Assembly: GCA_964637515.1 (NCBI GenBank)
Contig: CAZWUI010000016.1
Coordinates: forward strand, 1 to 35,291
Source: RGIG4097 sp964637515
Lineage (GTDB): Bacteria > Bacillota > Clostridia > Christensenellales > CAG-917
DNA length: 35,291 bases
Direction of reading: 5' to 3'
Made by a program: the position numbers and the translations under genes
The notes under the pieces: generated by a model
Told to the model about the DNA's origin: nothing
The model's database searches: none
What the model saw: only the letters and a program-made list of their open reading frames with translations
Shown: positions 17,155 through 22,800 of the stretch, one piece after another
Numbering within the stretch: position 1 is the first letter of the stretch
How the letters are laid out: every line of letters begins with the position of its first letter

Positions 17155-17590
17155 GGCAAGAGCCGATATTTTGGGACAAGCGCAGGCCATCCGAGATGGG
17201 ATGCGCCGCTCGGCGCGATACCTGCCGGATGATATCGCGGCGGTGCTGCCCAGTGCCTATTACAACGCATGGCAACCGGATGCGTCCTACGTCCTTAACG
17301 ACAAGGTTAAGCACAACGGGCAGCTCTACAACGTTGAGCAGCCCGAGCTTGTGTCCAGCAGCGTCTACCCGCCCGGCGCGGAGGGCACGACGGCGCTGTA
17401 CAGACCTATCAACCTTGTCAATGCCGGTACGCAGGACGATCCCATTCCGTGGATCTACGGGATGGACTGCGCGGAAGGGTTGTACTACCTCCATAATGGC
17501 ACGATCTATAAGGCGCTGCAATCCATGGCCCCATGCACTTGGGAGCCGGGGACGGCAGGCACCGAAACGATCTGGGAGGCGGTCGAATGA
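17147..17590 (+). CDS. Carbohydrate-binding-like tail protein
   Basis: 147 aa from GTG 17147. Two aromatic modules are visible: YNAWQPDASYVLNDKVKHNG followed by QLYNVEQPE, and GLYYLHNGTIYKALQSM followed by CTWEPG. The W-x-P-x-x-Y-x-x-N-D-x-V...Y pattern is typical of CBM5/12-like chitin/carbohydrate-binding modules found in tail proteins. It probably binds the cell surface. It lies just before the endolysin, whose ATG overlaps its stop. Confidence 0.65.
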   Translation: MSKARADILGQAQAIRDGMRRSARYLPDDIAAVLPSAYYNAWQPDASYVLNDKVKHNGQLYNVEQPELVSSSVYPPGAEGTTALYRPINLVNAGTQDDPIPWIYGMDCAEGLYYLHNGTIYKALQSMAPCTWEPGTAGTETIWEAVE

Positions 17591-18669
17591 TTTGGAAACA
17601 GGCGAACGGCACACGCGCCCGACAGGATATGGTGGATATGGCGGTCAAGGCCGCAGCGGAGTTTGATGTCCCCGTAGGCATCATCCTCGGCACCATCGAG
17701 CGCGAAAGCAATTTCCGGCTGGGGCTGGTCAGCAGCGCAGGCGCGGTGGGGCCGTGTCAGTTCAAGCCCAAGTACGCGGAGGATTACTACCGCTATGCGG
17801 GATTTAAGTTTGATTTGAGCGGTTTGGACAGCATCCGCGGCCTTGCGGCGGTGTACAAGACCTATGCGGGCTGGGCAACCTCCCACCACAACTTTACCGG
17901 CGATGACCGCTGGCGCTATGCGCTGGCCGCGCACCGCTGGGGGCAGAACAGCCAGCAGGCCACGCAGCTGATAACCGCCGGGCGCATCGAGGACGTAGAG
18001 AGGGCCATGAAGCGCAATGAGGTCTGGTACTCTGAGACGGTCAGCACAGTGCCTGTCATCGAGGACGCAGCTACAGCGGAAAAGGCGGTCAGCTGGGCGA
18101 AGAACAAGGTGGGCTGCGAGTACAGTCAGGCACGGCGCGATCAGGTCAACGTATTCGACTGTTCCAGCCTGGTGGCGCGTGCGTACAGCGCGCAGGGCGT
18201 GGACTGGGGCTGCGTGGGCAAGAAAATCCCGCTCAGTTGTGAGGAGGTCTACAGCGATCAGTTTGAACTGCTCTGGCCGACTGAGTACAGCAAGATCGGC
18301 AAGACCTTCGGCGGGGATGCGGTGGTGAATAAGGCGAAACAGCCGGGTGATCTGCAATTCATCTGCACATCATCCAAAACGTCACGTGCCAACAAGATTA
18401 CGCATGTGACCATGGTAGCCAACGCACAGCAGATCGTACATGCCAGAGGGACAAAGTACGGTGTAAGGCTGGATGATATTGCGCTGTACAAGGGCAAGGT
18501 CTGCGCGGTGTGTAGGTACAACCCGGATGCGCCGCTGCGCAGGGGCATGAGAGGGCTGCGCGTTAAGGCCTATCAGGAGTGGCTCAACGAGCGCGGCGCA
18601 AAGCTCGACGCAGATGGCGTATACGGCCTGAAAACCGAAAAGGCCGCAAAGAAATACGGGGAGGTTTAG
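17587..18669 (+). CDS. Endolysin: transglycosylase + NlpC/P60 + peptidoglycan-binding domain
   Basis: 360 aa. ATG 17587 overlaps the upstream stop; the frame is open further up but lies over the previous gene. Residues 10-140 form an SLT/lysozyme-like domain: IERESNF with probable catalytic E40, AGAVGPCQFKPKYA and YALAAHRWGQN. Residues 155-310 form an NlpC/P60 peptidase: Cys192 in FDCSSLVARAYS and His273 in KITHVTMVA. Residues 320-360 form a PG_binding_1 domain (RRGMRGLRVKAYQEWLNERG, DGVYGLKTEKAAKKYG). It would cut both glycan and peptide bonds of the wall at lysis. No signal peptide is seen, so export depends on a holin. Confidence 0.9.
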   Translation: MIWKQANGTRARQDMVDMAVKAAAEFDVPVGIILGTIERESNFRLGLVSSAGAVGPCQFKPKYAEDYYRYAGFKFDLSGLDSIRGLAAVYKTYAGWATSHHNFTGDDRWRYALAAHRWGQNSQQATQLITAGRIEDVERAMKRNEVWYSETVSTVPVIEDAATAEKAVSWAKNKVGCEYSQARRDQVNVFDCSSLVARAYSAQGVDWGCVGKKIPLSCEEVYSDQFELLWPTEYSKIGKTFGGDAVVNKAKQPGDLQFICTSSKTSRANKITHVTMVANAQQIVHARGTKYGVRLDDIALYKGKVCAVCRYNPDAPLRRGMRGLRVKAYQEWLNERGAKLDADGVYGLKTEKAAKKYGEV

Positions 18670-18673
18670 CGCA

Positions 18674-19009
18674 ATGGGCTGGATGGACATACTGGATAAG
18701 GTTGTAGCCTGGCTAATCCCCGCCGTGTGTGCAGGCATTGTTGCATGGGCGGCGCGCCAGATCAAGACGGCGCGCCGTGAACGCGATGTGGAGCGCGCGC
18801 ATGACAACGATGTGCGGGAGGGTGTACAAGCCCTGTTGCGTGATCGGATTATCTGGGCACACAGCCATTACTCCGAACGTGGAGAGTATCCGATCTACGC
18901 CCGGGAAAACGTCGAGGCGATGTATCGGAGTTACCACGCCCTTGGCGGCAATGGCACGATTACGGCGCTTGTTCATGAAATGGAGCAGCTGCCCACCCAC
19001 AAGGACTAA
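18674..19009 (+). CDS. Holin-like membrane protein
   Basis: 111 aa, ATG 18674, four bases after the endolysin. One membrane segment at about 9-27 (KVVAWLIPAVCAGIVAWAA) is followed by a long charged helix (TARRERDVERAHDNDVREGV). The end, YHALGGNGTITALVHEMEQL, recurs in holin-like genes beside lysins of Clostridia phages. It probably helps release or regulate the endolysin. Two more membrane proteins of this type lie at 19612 and 19901. Confidence 0.65.
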   Translation: MGWMDILDKVVAWLIPAVCAGIVAWAARQIKTARRERDVERAHDNDVREGVQALLRDRIIWAHSHYSERGEYPIYARENVEAMYRSYHALGGNGTITALVHEMEQLPTHKD

Positions 19010-19011
19010 AA

Positions 19012-19033
19012 AACCGCCCCATGCGGGGCGGTT
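19012..19033 (-). terminator. Terminator of the minus-strand cassette 19043-19545
   Basis: AACCGCCCC (19012-19020) and GGGGCGGTT (19025-19033) form a 9-bp stem with loop ATGC. Read on the minus strand it is followed by a run of T (complement of the A-run at 19007-19013), so it ends the minus operon. On the plus strand no T-run follows, so it would stop late transcription only weakly. Confidence 0.75.
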
Positions 19034-19042
19034 GCGGTGTGG

Positions 19043-19243
19043 TTATGGTTGCGGGGTGCTGTCAGGTGCACACGGTTTGATGCGGACAATCAATTGATGA
19101 TTGTTTTCATCAATGATCTTTTCCAGCTCAACCCGTTCGCCGTCGGCAGCGACGAAGCCAAGGCGACGCGCCTCGGATGTGCTTATGGCGAAGGTGTAAC
19201 CGCTGACATAACCGTTCCCGGCTCTGTTGACGCGGAGACGCAT
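19043..19243 (-). CDS. AbrB/SpoVT-like small protein
   Basis: 66 aa on the minus strand; ATG at 19243 with AGGAGGAG upstream. The pattern LRVNRAGNGYVSGYTFAIST, then SEARRLGF...DGERVELEKIID and QLIVRI resembles the swapped-hairpin AbrB/MazE fold: a Gly-Asn-Gly turn, I-S-x-x-E-A-R-R-L-G, then paired strands. Such proteins bind palindromic DNA and often repress their own operon as antitoxins or transition regulators. It is the last gene of a three-gene operon with a palindrome in its promoter (19582-19592). The assignment is by pattern and needs a profile search. Confidence 0.5.
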   Translation of the reverse strand: MRLRVNRAGNGYVSGYTFAISTSEARRLGFVAADGERVELEKIIDENNHQLIVRIKPCAPDSTPQP

Positions 19244-19249
19244 AAGGCT

Positions 19250-19357
19250 TTACTCCTCCTTTGATCGTATGATTTGCAGACACAGACGTATTGTGTAGAG
19301 GTTAAGTGCGATGGACGTGAGATATAGGGCTACCTGTAGTACCTCCAACAAAATCAT
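19250..19357 (-). CDS. 35-aa membrane peptide
   Basis: Minus strand, ATG at 19357, TAA at 19250-19252. Sequence begins MILLEVLQVALYLTSIALNL and ends QIIRSKEE: one membrane helix (about 3-24) followed by a basic end. It resembles short holin-like toxins or small phage membrane peptides. Its stop codon is next to the AGGAGG of the AbrB-like gene, suggesting coupling. No good ribosome binding site is visible before the ATG, so expression is less certain. Confidence 0.45.
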   Translation of the reverse strand: MILLEVLQVALYLTSIALNLYTIRLCLQIIRSKEE

Positions 19358-19392
19358 GTTGACAGTGGGTGGATGATATGGCAAGATGTAAT

Positions 19393-19415
19393 GGGTGGGA
19401 ACAAGTCCCACCCGG
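19393..19415 (-). terminator. Hairpin after the 41-aa membrane peptide gene
   Basis: GGGTGGGA and its complement TCCCACCC flank five bases at about 19394-19414. No clear T-run follows on either strand. It may attenuate transcription within the minus operon or stabilise the first message. Confidence 0.4.
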
Positions 19416-19419
19416 AAAC

Positions 19420-19545
19420 TTAATCGGCCAACAGATCGATCAGGACTGCAATCAGCCCGATCAACGCGGTGGCCAAATTGACGAGGGCAACGAGAAGAAC
19501 GAGCTTGGAGGCTTTCTTCTCTTGCCTTTTTTCTATCCTGCCCAC
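19420..19545 (-). CDS. 41-aa basic-hydrophobic membrane peptide
   Basis: Minus strand, GTG at 19545 with AAAGGAGGTGA at ideal spacing, TAA at 19420-19422. The sequence is MGRIEKRQEKKASKLVLLVA then LVNLATALIGLIAVLIDLLAD: a basic N-terminus and one long membrane helix (15-38). It is the first gene after a consensus promoter, so it should be well expressed. The shape fits small type I-like toxins or superinfection-exclusion peptides; which one cannot be told from sequence. Confidence 0.62.
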   Translation of the reverse strand: MGRIEKRQEKKASKLVLLVALVNLATALIGLIAVLIDLLAD

Positions 19546-19571
19546 TATGTTCACCTCCTTTCTATGCTTCT

Positions 19572-19600
19572 ATTATAGCACTACGTAACGTAATTGTCAA
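19572..19600 (-). promoter_or_regulatory. Consensus sigma-A promoter with spacer palindrome (minus cassette 1)
   Basis: On the minus strand: TTGACA (complement of 19595-19600), a 17-bp spacer, then TATAAT (complement of 19572-19577). Every base matches consensus. The spacer holds TACGTAACGTA (19582-19592), a palindrome with one central base, ideally placed as a repressor operator. It drives the genes at 19545, 19357 and 19243. Confidence 0.88.
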
Positions 19601-19611
19601 GGGGTGAAACG

Positions 19612-19908
19612 ATGAAAATGTCAAAAAACCGCTGCAATAATGCAGCACGTCGCGTCTGGACGCTGCGCAAGTGGGTGTTGCTGGGGATTTTAGTGCTTAC
19701 AGCGGGCGGCATCATATGTAGTTACGTGCTGGCGGGGCTGAGTATGGATGCCAATGCAGGCGTAACAGAGCAGTTGATTATGGTGTTCGGTGGGGCGTTT
19801 GTCGGTTATCTGCTGGCAGACACTGCCGACCACTACAGCCTCAACAAGACCGGGGCGCAGATCGCCCCGGAGGAAGACGATACGGAAGGGGACGAAGAAA
19901 ATGATTGA
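19612..19908 (+). CDS. Small two-helix membrane protein, holin-like
   Basis: 98 aa, ATG 19612 after AAGGGGTGA. Basic N-terminus (MSKNRCNNAARRVWTLRKW), two membrane helices at about 21-42 and 55-70, and an acidic tail (APEEDDTEGDEEND). This two-helix layout with charged ends is typical of holins or antiholins. It overlaps the LL-H-type holin gene by 8 bases, so the pair may work together. No family recognised. Confidence 0.6.
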   Translation: MKMSKNRCNNAARRVWTLRKWVLLGILVLTAGGIICSYVLAGLSMDANAGVTEQLIMVFGGAFVGYLLADTADHYSLNKTGAQIAPEEDDTEGDEEND

Positions 19909-20185
19909 TTGGTCGTTGGTGATTGAGATCGCGCTTTTTGCGCTGGTGTCCATTGTTGTTGCGGTGCTGGTGCCGTGGCTCAAGGCGCGGCTCGGCGCGG
20001 AAAAGGTCAATGAGATCTGGAAATGGGTCTGCATGGCGGTGCAGGCTGCCGAACAGCTGTTCGGTGCGGGTGCGGGCGAGCAGAAAAAGACCTATGTGCA
20101 GGAGTTTTTGTCGGGCAAGGGTTACAACATCACCGAGGATGTTGATGTGCTGATTGAGGCGGCAGTGCGCGAACTGACCGATTAA
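19901..20185 (+). CDS. Holin, LL-H family
   Basis: 94 aa, ATG 19901 inside the end of the previous gene. One N-terminal membrane helix (5-27, VIEIALFALVSIVVAVLVPW), then LKARLGAEKVNEIWKWVCMAVQAAEQLF and KKTYVQEFLSGKGYNITEDVDVLIEAAVREL. This matches the Phage_holin_6_1 (LL-H holin) pattern well. It would form the membrane lesion that lets the endolysin reach the wall. Confidence 0.85.
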   Translation: MIDWSLVIEIALFALVSIVVAVLVPWLKARLGAEKVNEIWKWVCMAVQAAEQLFGAGAGEQKKTYVQEFLSGKGYNITEDVDVLIEAAVRELTD

Positions 20186-20197
20186 GGCGGTGAGCAT

Positions 20198-20428
20198 ATG
20201 GGGCGCATATTGCATGATGCAACATATGGCGGGCTAACGCGCTCGCAGATCAACGATGCGATTAACGACTGGGTGTTTTCAGCGCGCGACCGCAAAATTT
20301 TACGGCTCAAGCTGCTGGACGGGCTGACATACGAGCAGGTTGCCGAGACACTCCGGCCGCAAATGTCGCCGCGTCAGATCAAGCGCATTGTGTGCCGGTG
20401 CATGGAGAATCTGCGGGGCAAGATCTGA
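20198..20428 (+). CDS. Small sigma-region-4-like protein
   Basis: 76 aa, ATG 20198. LTRSQINDAINDWVFSARDR followed by KILRLKLLDGLTYEQVAETL and SPRQIKRIVCRCMENL has the order of a sigma-70 region 4 (or LuxR-type) helix-turn-helix, with no region 2. Similar stand-alone proteins in Bacillota phages are regulators of late or lysis genes. It lies at the end of the lysis block and is followed by a strong terminator. Second such protein in the genome (the other at 633). Confidence 0.65.
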   Translation: MGRILHDATYGGLTRSQINDAINDWVFSARDRKILRLKLLDGLTYEQVAETLRPQMSPRQIKRIVCRCMENLRGKI

Positions 20429-20435
20429 TGAGTTC

Positions 20436-20475
20436 AAAACGGGGGACAGGCTGTTTTAACCTGTCCCCCGTTTTT
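20436..20475 (+). terminator. Strong bidirectional terminator
   Basis: AAAACGGGGGACAGG (20436-20450) pairs perfectly with CCTGTCCCCCGTTTT (20460-20474), with A-run and T-run on either side. It ends the late/lysis transcript on the plus strand and can also end the minus-strand HTH gene at 20495. Confidence 0.93.
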
Positions 20476-20494
20476 GTGCTTTTGGAGATCCGAA

Positions 20495-20812
20495 TTATTT
20501 GTCCGAAAACCCCATAACGATATATGCGAGCATTATATCAATATATTGCGGCTCAGTCCGGTCGCAGACTTCCCAGCGCTCGACGTTGCGCCGGTGGAAG
20601 CCGAACTTTGTGGCAAATTTGATCTGAGATAGACCTGTGCGGGCGCGGATCGCCTTCATCCCGCCGTGTGCCATCGTGTAGATGGCATCGAAAGTATCTG
20701 CATCGCAAGCATCGGTGCAGGCTTCTTGGCACGCGGCAAGGTACGATTCGCGTTGGTTAGGTGTGTATTCGAGCGCGGAACGCCAGATGTCGCGGAAATC
20801 ATTGTAAGTCAT
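20495..20812 (-). CDS. HTH protein, Aca-like position
   Basis: 105 aa on the minus strand, ATG at 20812 after AAGGAGC. The N-terminal half (FRDIWRSALEYTPNQRESYLA, then AIYTMAHGG) is followed by a clear helix-turn-helix at 52-81: MKAIRARTGLSQIKFATKFG then FHRRNVERWE. It is the second gene of an operon whose promoter carries a perfect inverted repeat, so it probably represses that promoter. This layout is that of anti-CRISPR-associated (Aca) regulators, but Aca membership is not shown by the sequence. Confidence 0.75.
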   Translation of the reverse strand: MTYNDFRDIWRSALEYTPNQRESYLAACQEACTDACDADTFDAIYTMAHGGMKAIRARTGLSQIKFATKFGFHRRNVERWEVCDRTEPQYIDIMLAYIVMGFSDK

Positions 20813-20845
20813 TTTTGTGCTCCTTATGATCTGTTCTCTGTAGAC

Positions 20846-20870
20846 CCCGCCGCCCGAAAAGGGCGGCGGG
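20846..20870 (-). terminator. Strong hairpin between acidic gene and HTH gene
   Basis: CCCGCCGCCC (20846-20855) and GGGCGGCGGG (20861-20870) form a perfect 10-bp stem with a GAAAA loop. There is no T-run on either strand, so it is more likely an mRNA-stabilising or attenuating hairpin in the minus operon than a true terminator. Confidence 0.55.
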
Positions 20871-20884
20871 CAGTGAACTGGCGC

Positions 20885-21097
20885 TTAGTAGACCGGGTTA
20901 GGATCGTCCATGCACCAAGGCTCGCCATATTTGGCTTCGTGCGCCTTGCAATAGGCCTCGAAGAACTCCTGCTCGGTGCAGGGCGCCAGCTCGGCGTGAA
21001 GCGCCTCGCGAATCTCGTCGTCCATCAGCTCAACCGCTGCGTTGTAGTAGACCTCGGTTCCACAGGAATTAGTCACCTTAATAATCTGGTTTGCCAT
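20885..21097 (-). CDS. Small acidic protein, candidate anti-defence protein
   Basis: 70 aa on the minus strand, ATG at 21097 with AAGGAGGAC upstream. It is strongly acidic (14 Asp/Glu against 4 Lys/Arg): ELMDDEIREALHAELAPCTE, then QEFFEAYCKAHEAKYGEPW. Two amphipathic helices after a short beta pair are likely. I recall similar proteins in Clostridia phages without function. Size, charge, strong private promoter and a downstream HTH gene are what anti-CRISPR genes show, but the same would fit other accessory genes. Confidence 0.7.
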   Translation of the reverse strand: MANQIIKVTNSCGTEVYYNAAVELMDDEIREALHAELAPCTEQEFFEAYCKAHEAKYGEPWCMDDPNPVY

Positions 21098-21156
21098 TTT
21101 TTTGTCCTCCTTAATTCTTCCTGTTGTTGGTTTCGGTATCTCCTTTAACTGTCTTT

Positions 21157-21185
21157 ATTATACCATTACATGGTCGGTATGTCAA
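21157..21185 (-). promoter_or_regulatory. Consensus sigma-A promoter with spacer palindrome (minus cassette 2)
   Basis: On the minus strand: TTGACA (complement of 21180-21185), 17-bp spacer, TATAAT (complement of 21157-21162). The spacer carries ACCAT-TAC-ATGGT, a perfect inverted repeat (about 21162-21174), different in sequence from the palindrome of the other minus cassette. Expected to be repressed by the HTH protein at 20495. Confidence 0.88.
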
Positions 21186-21328
21186 TAGGTTTTTGCAAAA
21201 AAACTTTGAAAAAATGGCATTTTTTTGGCACAAAAATGTCCCCGTTTTGGCATCGTGACGGGGCATGAAACCGGTAATATGTAATCAGGTAGAGCGCTCA
21301 AACCAGACGATTAGAGAGGAGAATGATT

Positions 21329-21820
21329 ATGGAATACACTGCCGGAAGAGGCACTACGGCTCTTGGTATCGTTGGTACTGTACTTGGTTCTATCGGCACA
21401 GCTGCCGCATTGGGCGGCGGCGTTGTCCCTGCTGCGACTGCCCCCGGTGCGCGGACTGCTGCAAACGGCGATGCCGGGTCTCAGCCCGTGTCGCGGTTTG
21501 AGATGGAGCAGTCTCAGCGCATTGCGCAGCTTGAGTCCTCGATTGCGCTGCGCGACGCCAACACCTACTCCGATCAAAAGTTGCTGGAGGTATATCGCTA
21601 CTTTGACGGCAAGTTGGACAAGGTTAACGAGCAGCTCAAAGACGTCGAGGTGTACCAGGCAACCAATACGGCGACGCTATCCTGCATGGGCAGACAGATC
21701 GCCAATTTGCAGGCCGTGCTCGGCTCCATCACCAAGATCGTTGTTCCCAACGGCGCAGTATGTCCCGGATGGGGAGAGGTTAAGGTGTCGCCCGTAACCG
21801 AGACGGCGACAGCATCTTAA
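21329..21820 (+). CDS. Conserved phage protein, Gly/Ala-rich N-terminus with coiled coil
   Basis: 163 aa from ATG 21329 (ATG 21323 is too close to GAGAGGAGA). It starts MEYTAGRGTTALGIVGTVLG followed by SIGTAAALGGG, a hydrophobic glycine-rich stretch. Then come a coiled coil (VSRFEMEQSQRIAQLESSIA, DQKLLEVYRYFDGKLDKVNE) and a C-terminal part with MGRQIANLQAVL and VVPNGAVCPGWG. I recall this architecture from many gut phage genomes, always without assigned function. It could insert in a membrane or be a minor virion protein. First gene of a three-gene block. Confidence 0.72.
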   Translation: MEYTAGRGTTALGIVGTVLGSIGTAAALGGGVVPAATAPGARTAANGDAGSQPVSRFEMEQSQRIAQLESSIALRDANTYSDQKLLEVYRYFDGKLDKVNEQLKDVEVYQATNTATLSCMGRQIANLQAVLGSITKIVVPNGAVCPGWGEVKVSPVTETATAS

Positions 21821-21837
21821 AATGAGGAGGGCGGCAG

Positions 21838-22179
21838 ATGGTCACAAGCAAGCAGATCGTATCGGGCGTGTTGGAGTATGCGGACAAGAGGGTGCTGCCC
21901 AGGCTGGAGAGCAGTCGGCAATTTTTAGCCGGGACCGTGCTGGGGATAGCGGCAAGTAGGGCGGATCCGATTGTGCGTGAGTTGGGTAAAATGCCAATGG
22001 TGGCGATGCTGGGCGTGGTCGCCGAAAATGGTGACGTTGATCTTGATGCGCTCTACAGCGCAGCGTCGGCACAGATCGAGCGGCAAAAGACATTGCCTAT
22101 TGACATCCCCGTGATTGGCCGACTTACATTTGACAAGACCGATATCGACGAGCTGTATCAGATCATCTGCCGCCAGTGA
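21838..22179 (+). CDS. Conserved hypothetical protein, 113 aa
   Basis: ATG 21838 after GAGGAGGG. Starts MVTSKQIVSGVLEYADKRVL; the middle has LAGTVLGIAASRADPIVREL and a long hydrophobic stretch (MPMVAMLGVVAENGDVDLDA). The end, IDIPVIGRLTFDKTDIDELY, looks like a small alpha-beta domain. No family recognised. It follows the coiled-coil protein after 17 bases and precedes the ferritin-like gene, so the three are probably translated together. Confidence 0.65.
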   Translation: MVTSKQIVSGVLEYADKRVLPRLESSRQFLAGTVLGIAASRADPIVRELGKMPMVAMLGVVAENGDVDLDALYSAASAQIERQKTLPIDIPVIGRLTFDKTDIDELYQIICRQ

Positions 22180-22192
22180 GGAGAGTGTGAAC

Positions 22193-22516
22193 ATGAGCAA
22201 TAATGGCAAAATGGCATATCTCTACGACCGTATCGAGGAGGAGCTGGAGGACGCACACGGATATCTCAAACATGCGATCCAGTACAAGGAGCAGGCGCCG
22301 GAGTTGGCGGCGACCCTGTCTAAGCTTGCATCGGAGGAGATGGGACACGCGCAGATGCTTCAGGCGGCAACCAATCAGGAGATTGCCGCCCGAAGAAAAG
22401 AGACGGGAGTTATGATGCCGGAGGAGATGACGACGGTATATGAGTGGCTCAAATGCCGCCACTCGGAAAAGCTCAAAGATCTCAAAAAGATGCAGGACGT
22501 GTATGCGGGCAAGTAA
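22193..22516 (+). CDS. Ferritin-like helical protein
   Basis: 107 aa, ATG 22193 after GAGGAGAG. Two long antiparallel helices are evident: DRIEEELEDAHGYLKHAIQY and TLSKLASEEMGHAQMLQAAT, the second with an E49-x-x-H52 pair as in ferritin/rubrerythrin diiron sites; E16/E17 and H22 are possible partners. Two further helices follow (EMTTVYEWLKCRHSEKLKDL). Whether a metal site is complete cannot be judged. In phage genomes this could be a virion-associated or stress protein. The stop is followed at once by a hairpin. Confidence 0.7.
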   Translation: MSNNGKMAYLYDRIEEELEDAHGYLKHAIQYKEQAPELAATLSKLASEEMGHAQMLQAATNQEIAARRKETGVMMPEEMTTVYEWLKCRHSEKLKDLKKMQDVYAGK

Positions 22517-22547
22517 CACTCCCACGGGATACCTGCGAGGGAGTGTT
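22515..22547. repeat. 9-bp inverted repeat overlapping a -35 box
   Basis: AACACTCCC (22515-22523) and GGGAGTGTT (22539-22547) are exact complements with a 15-base loop. The right arm shares the first bases of TTGACA at 22546. It could be an mRNA hairpin ending the ferritin-like message or an operator for the promoter that follows. Confidence 0.7.
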
Positions 22548-22574
22548 GACAAACCTTTGGTGATCTGGTAAAAT
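22546..22574 (+). promoter_or_regulatory. Promoter facing the attachment site
   Basis: TTGACA (22546-22551), 17-bp spacer, TAAAAT (22569-22574). Transcription would start near 22581, inside the left arm of the following terminator, and read toward attP. In the integrated prophage it would point outward into host DNA beyond the tRNA gene. Confidence 0.6.
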
Positions 22575-22619
22575 CGGACACGATCAGCGGTCTAATGCTT
22601 GATCGTGTCCGATTTTTTG
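22572..22619 (+). terminator. Strong bidirectional terminator before attP
   Basis: AATCGGACACGATCA (22572-22586) pairs perfectly with TGATCGTGTCCGATT (22600-22614) and runs into TTTTTTG. It ends transcription of the 21329-22516 block. A transcript from the promoter at 22546 would lack most of the left arm and could escape it. Confidence 0.9.
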
Positions 22620-22638
22620 TAACCCACTTTGTAACCCA
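22618..22638 (+). repeat. Left pair of putative integrase arm sites
   Basis: TGTAACCCA occurs at 22618-22626 and again at 22630-22638, 12 bases apart. An equally spaced pair lies on the other side of the tRNA-like core at 22801-22821, in the same orientation. This is the pattern of arm-type sites bound by the N-terminal domain of phage integrases. Confidence 0.65.
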
Positions 22639-22727
22639 TTTTATTTTTGGATGGGGCAAAAAAGCGGCGGGTTGAAGAAAAATTGGCGAACAAAACGCTT
22701 GGATTTAGGTATTTTGGAAATTTGAGA

Positions 22728-22756
22728 AGGGTTCGAATCCCATCCTCTCCGCCAGA
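22728..22756 (+). other. attP: attP core: 3' end of a tRNA-Ser gene
   Basis: GGGTTCGAATCCC (T-arm) followed by ATCCTCTCCGCCA (acceptor strand, discriminator G and CCA) is the 3' end of a tRNA whose acceptor stem would be GGAGAGG/CCTCTCC, typical of tRNA-Ser. The upstream part of a tRNA is absent. Its place 55 bases from the integrase gene, with arm repeats on both sides, identifies the attachment site. Integration would restore the 3' end of the host gene. Confidence 0.85.
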
Positions 22757-22797
22757 AAAGACCCCAGAAACTCGATGTTTCTGGGGTCTTTAATTTT
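22757..22797 (+). terminator. Terminator downstream of the tRNA end
   Basis: AAAGACCCCAGAAAC (about 22758-22772) pairs perfectly with GTTTCTGGGGTCTTT after a five-base loop, then AATTTT. It would end the restored host tRNA transcript in a lysogen, and on the minus strand could end the integrase message. Confidence 0.9.
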
Positions 22798-22800
22798 GCC

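Noticed and set aside
15047..18669. Diversity-generating retroelement at the fibre genes
   Set aside because: No reverse transcriptase gene and no adenine-variable template repeat were found in the window.
21181..21328. Plus-strand promoter for the 21329 block (TAATAT near 21280)
   Set aside because: The nearest TTGGCA is 22 bp away and no other -35 fits; the hairpin CCCCGT...ACGGGG nearby was noted but has no clear role.
22728..22756. A complete tRNA gene
   Set aside because: Only the T-arm and 3' acceptor strand are present; no D-arm or anticodon arm precedes them. It is an attachment core.
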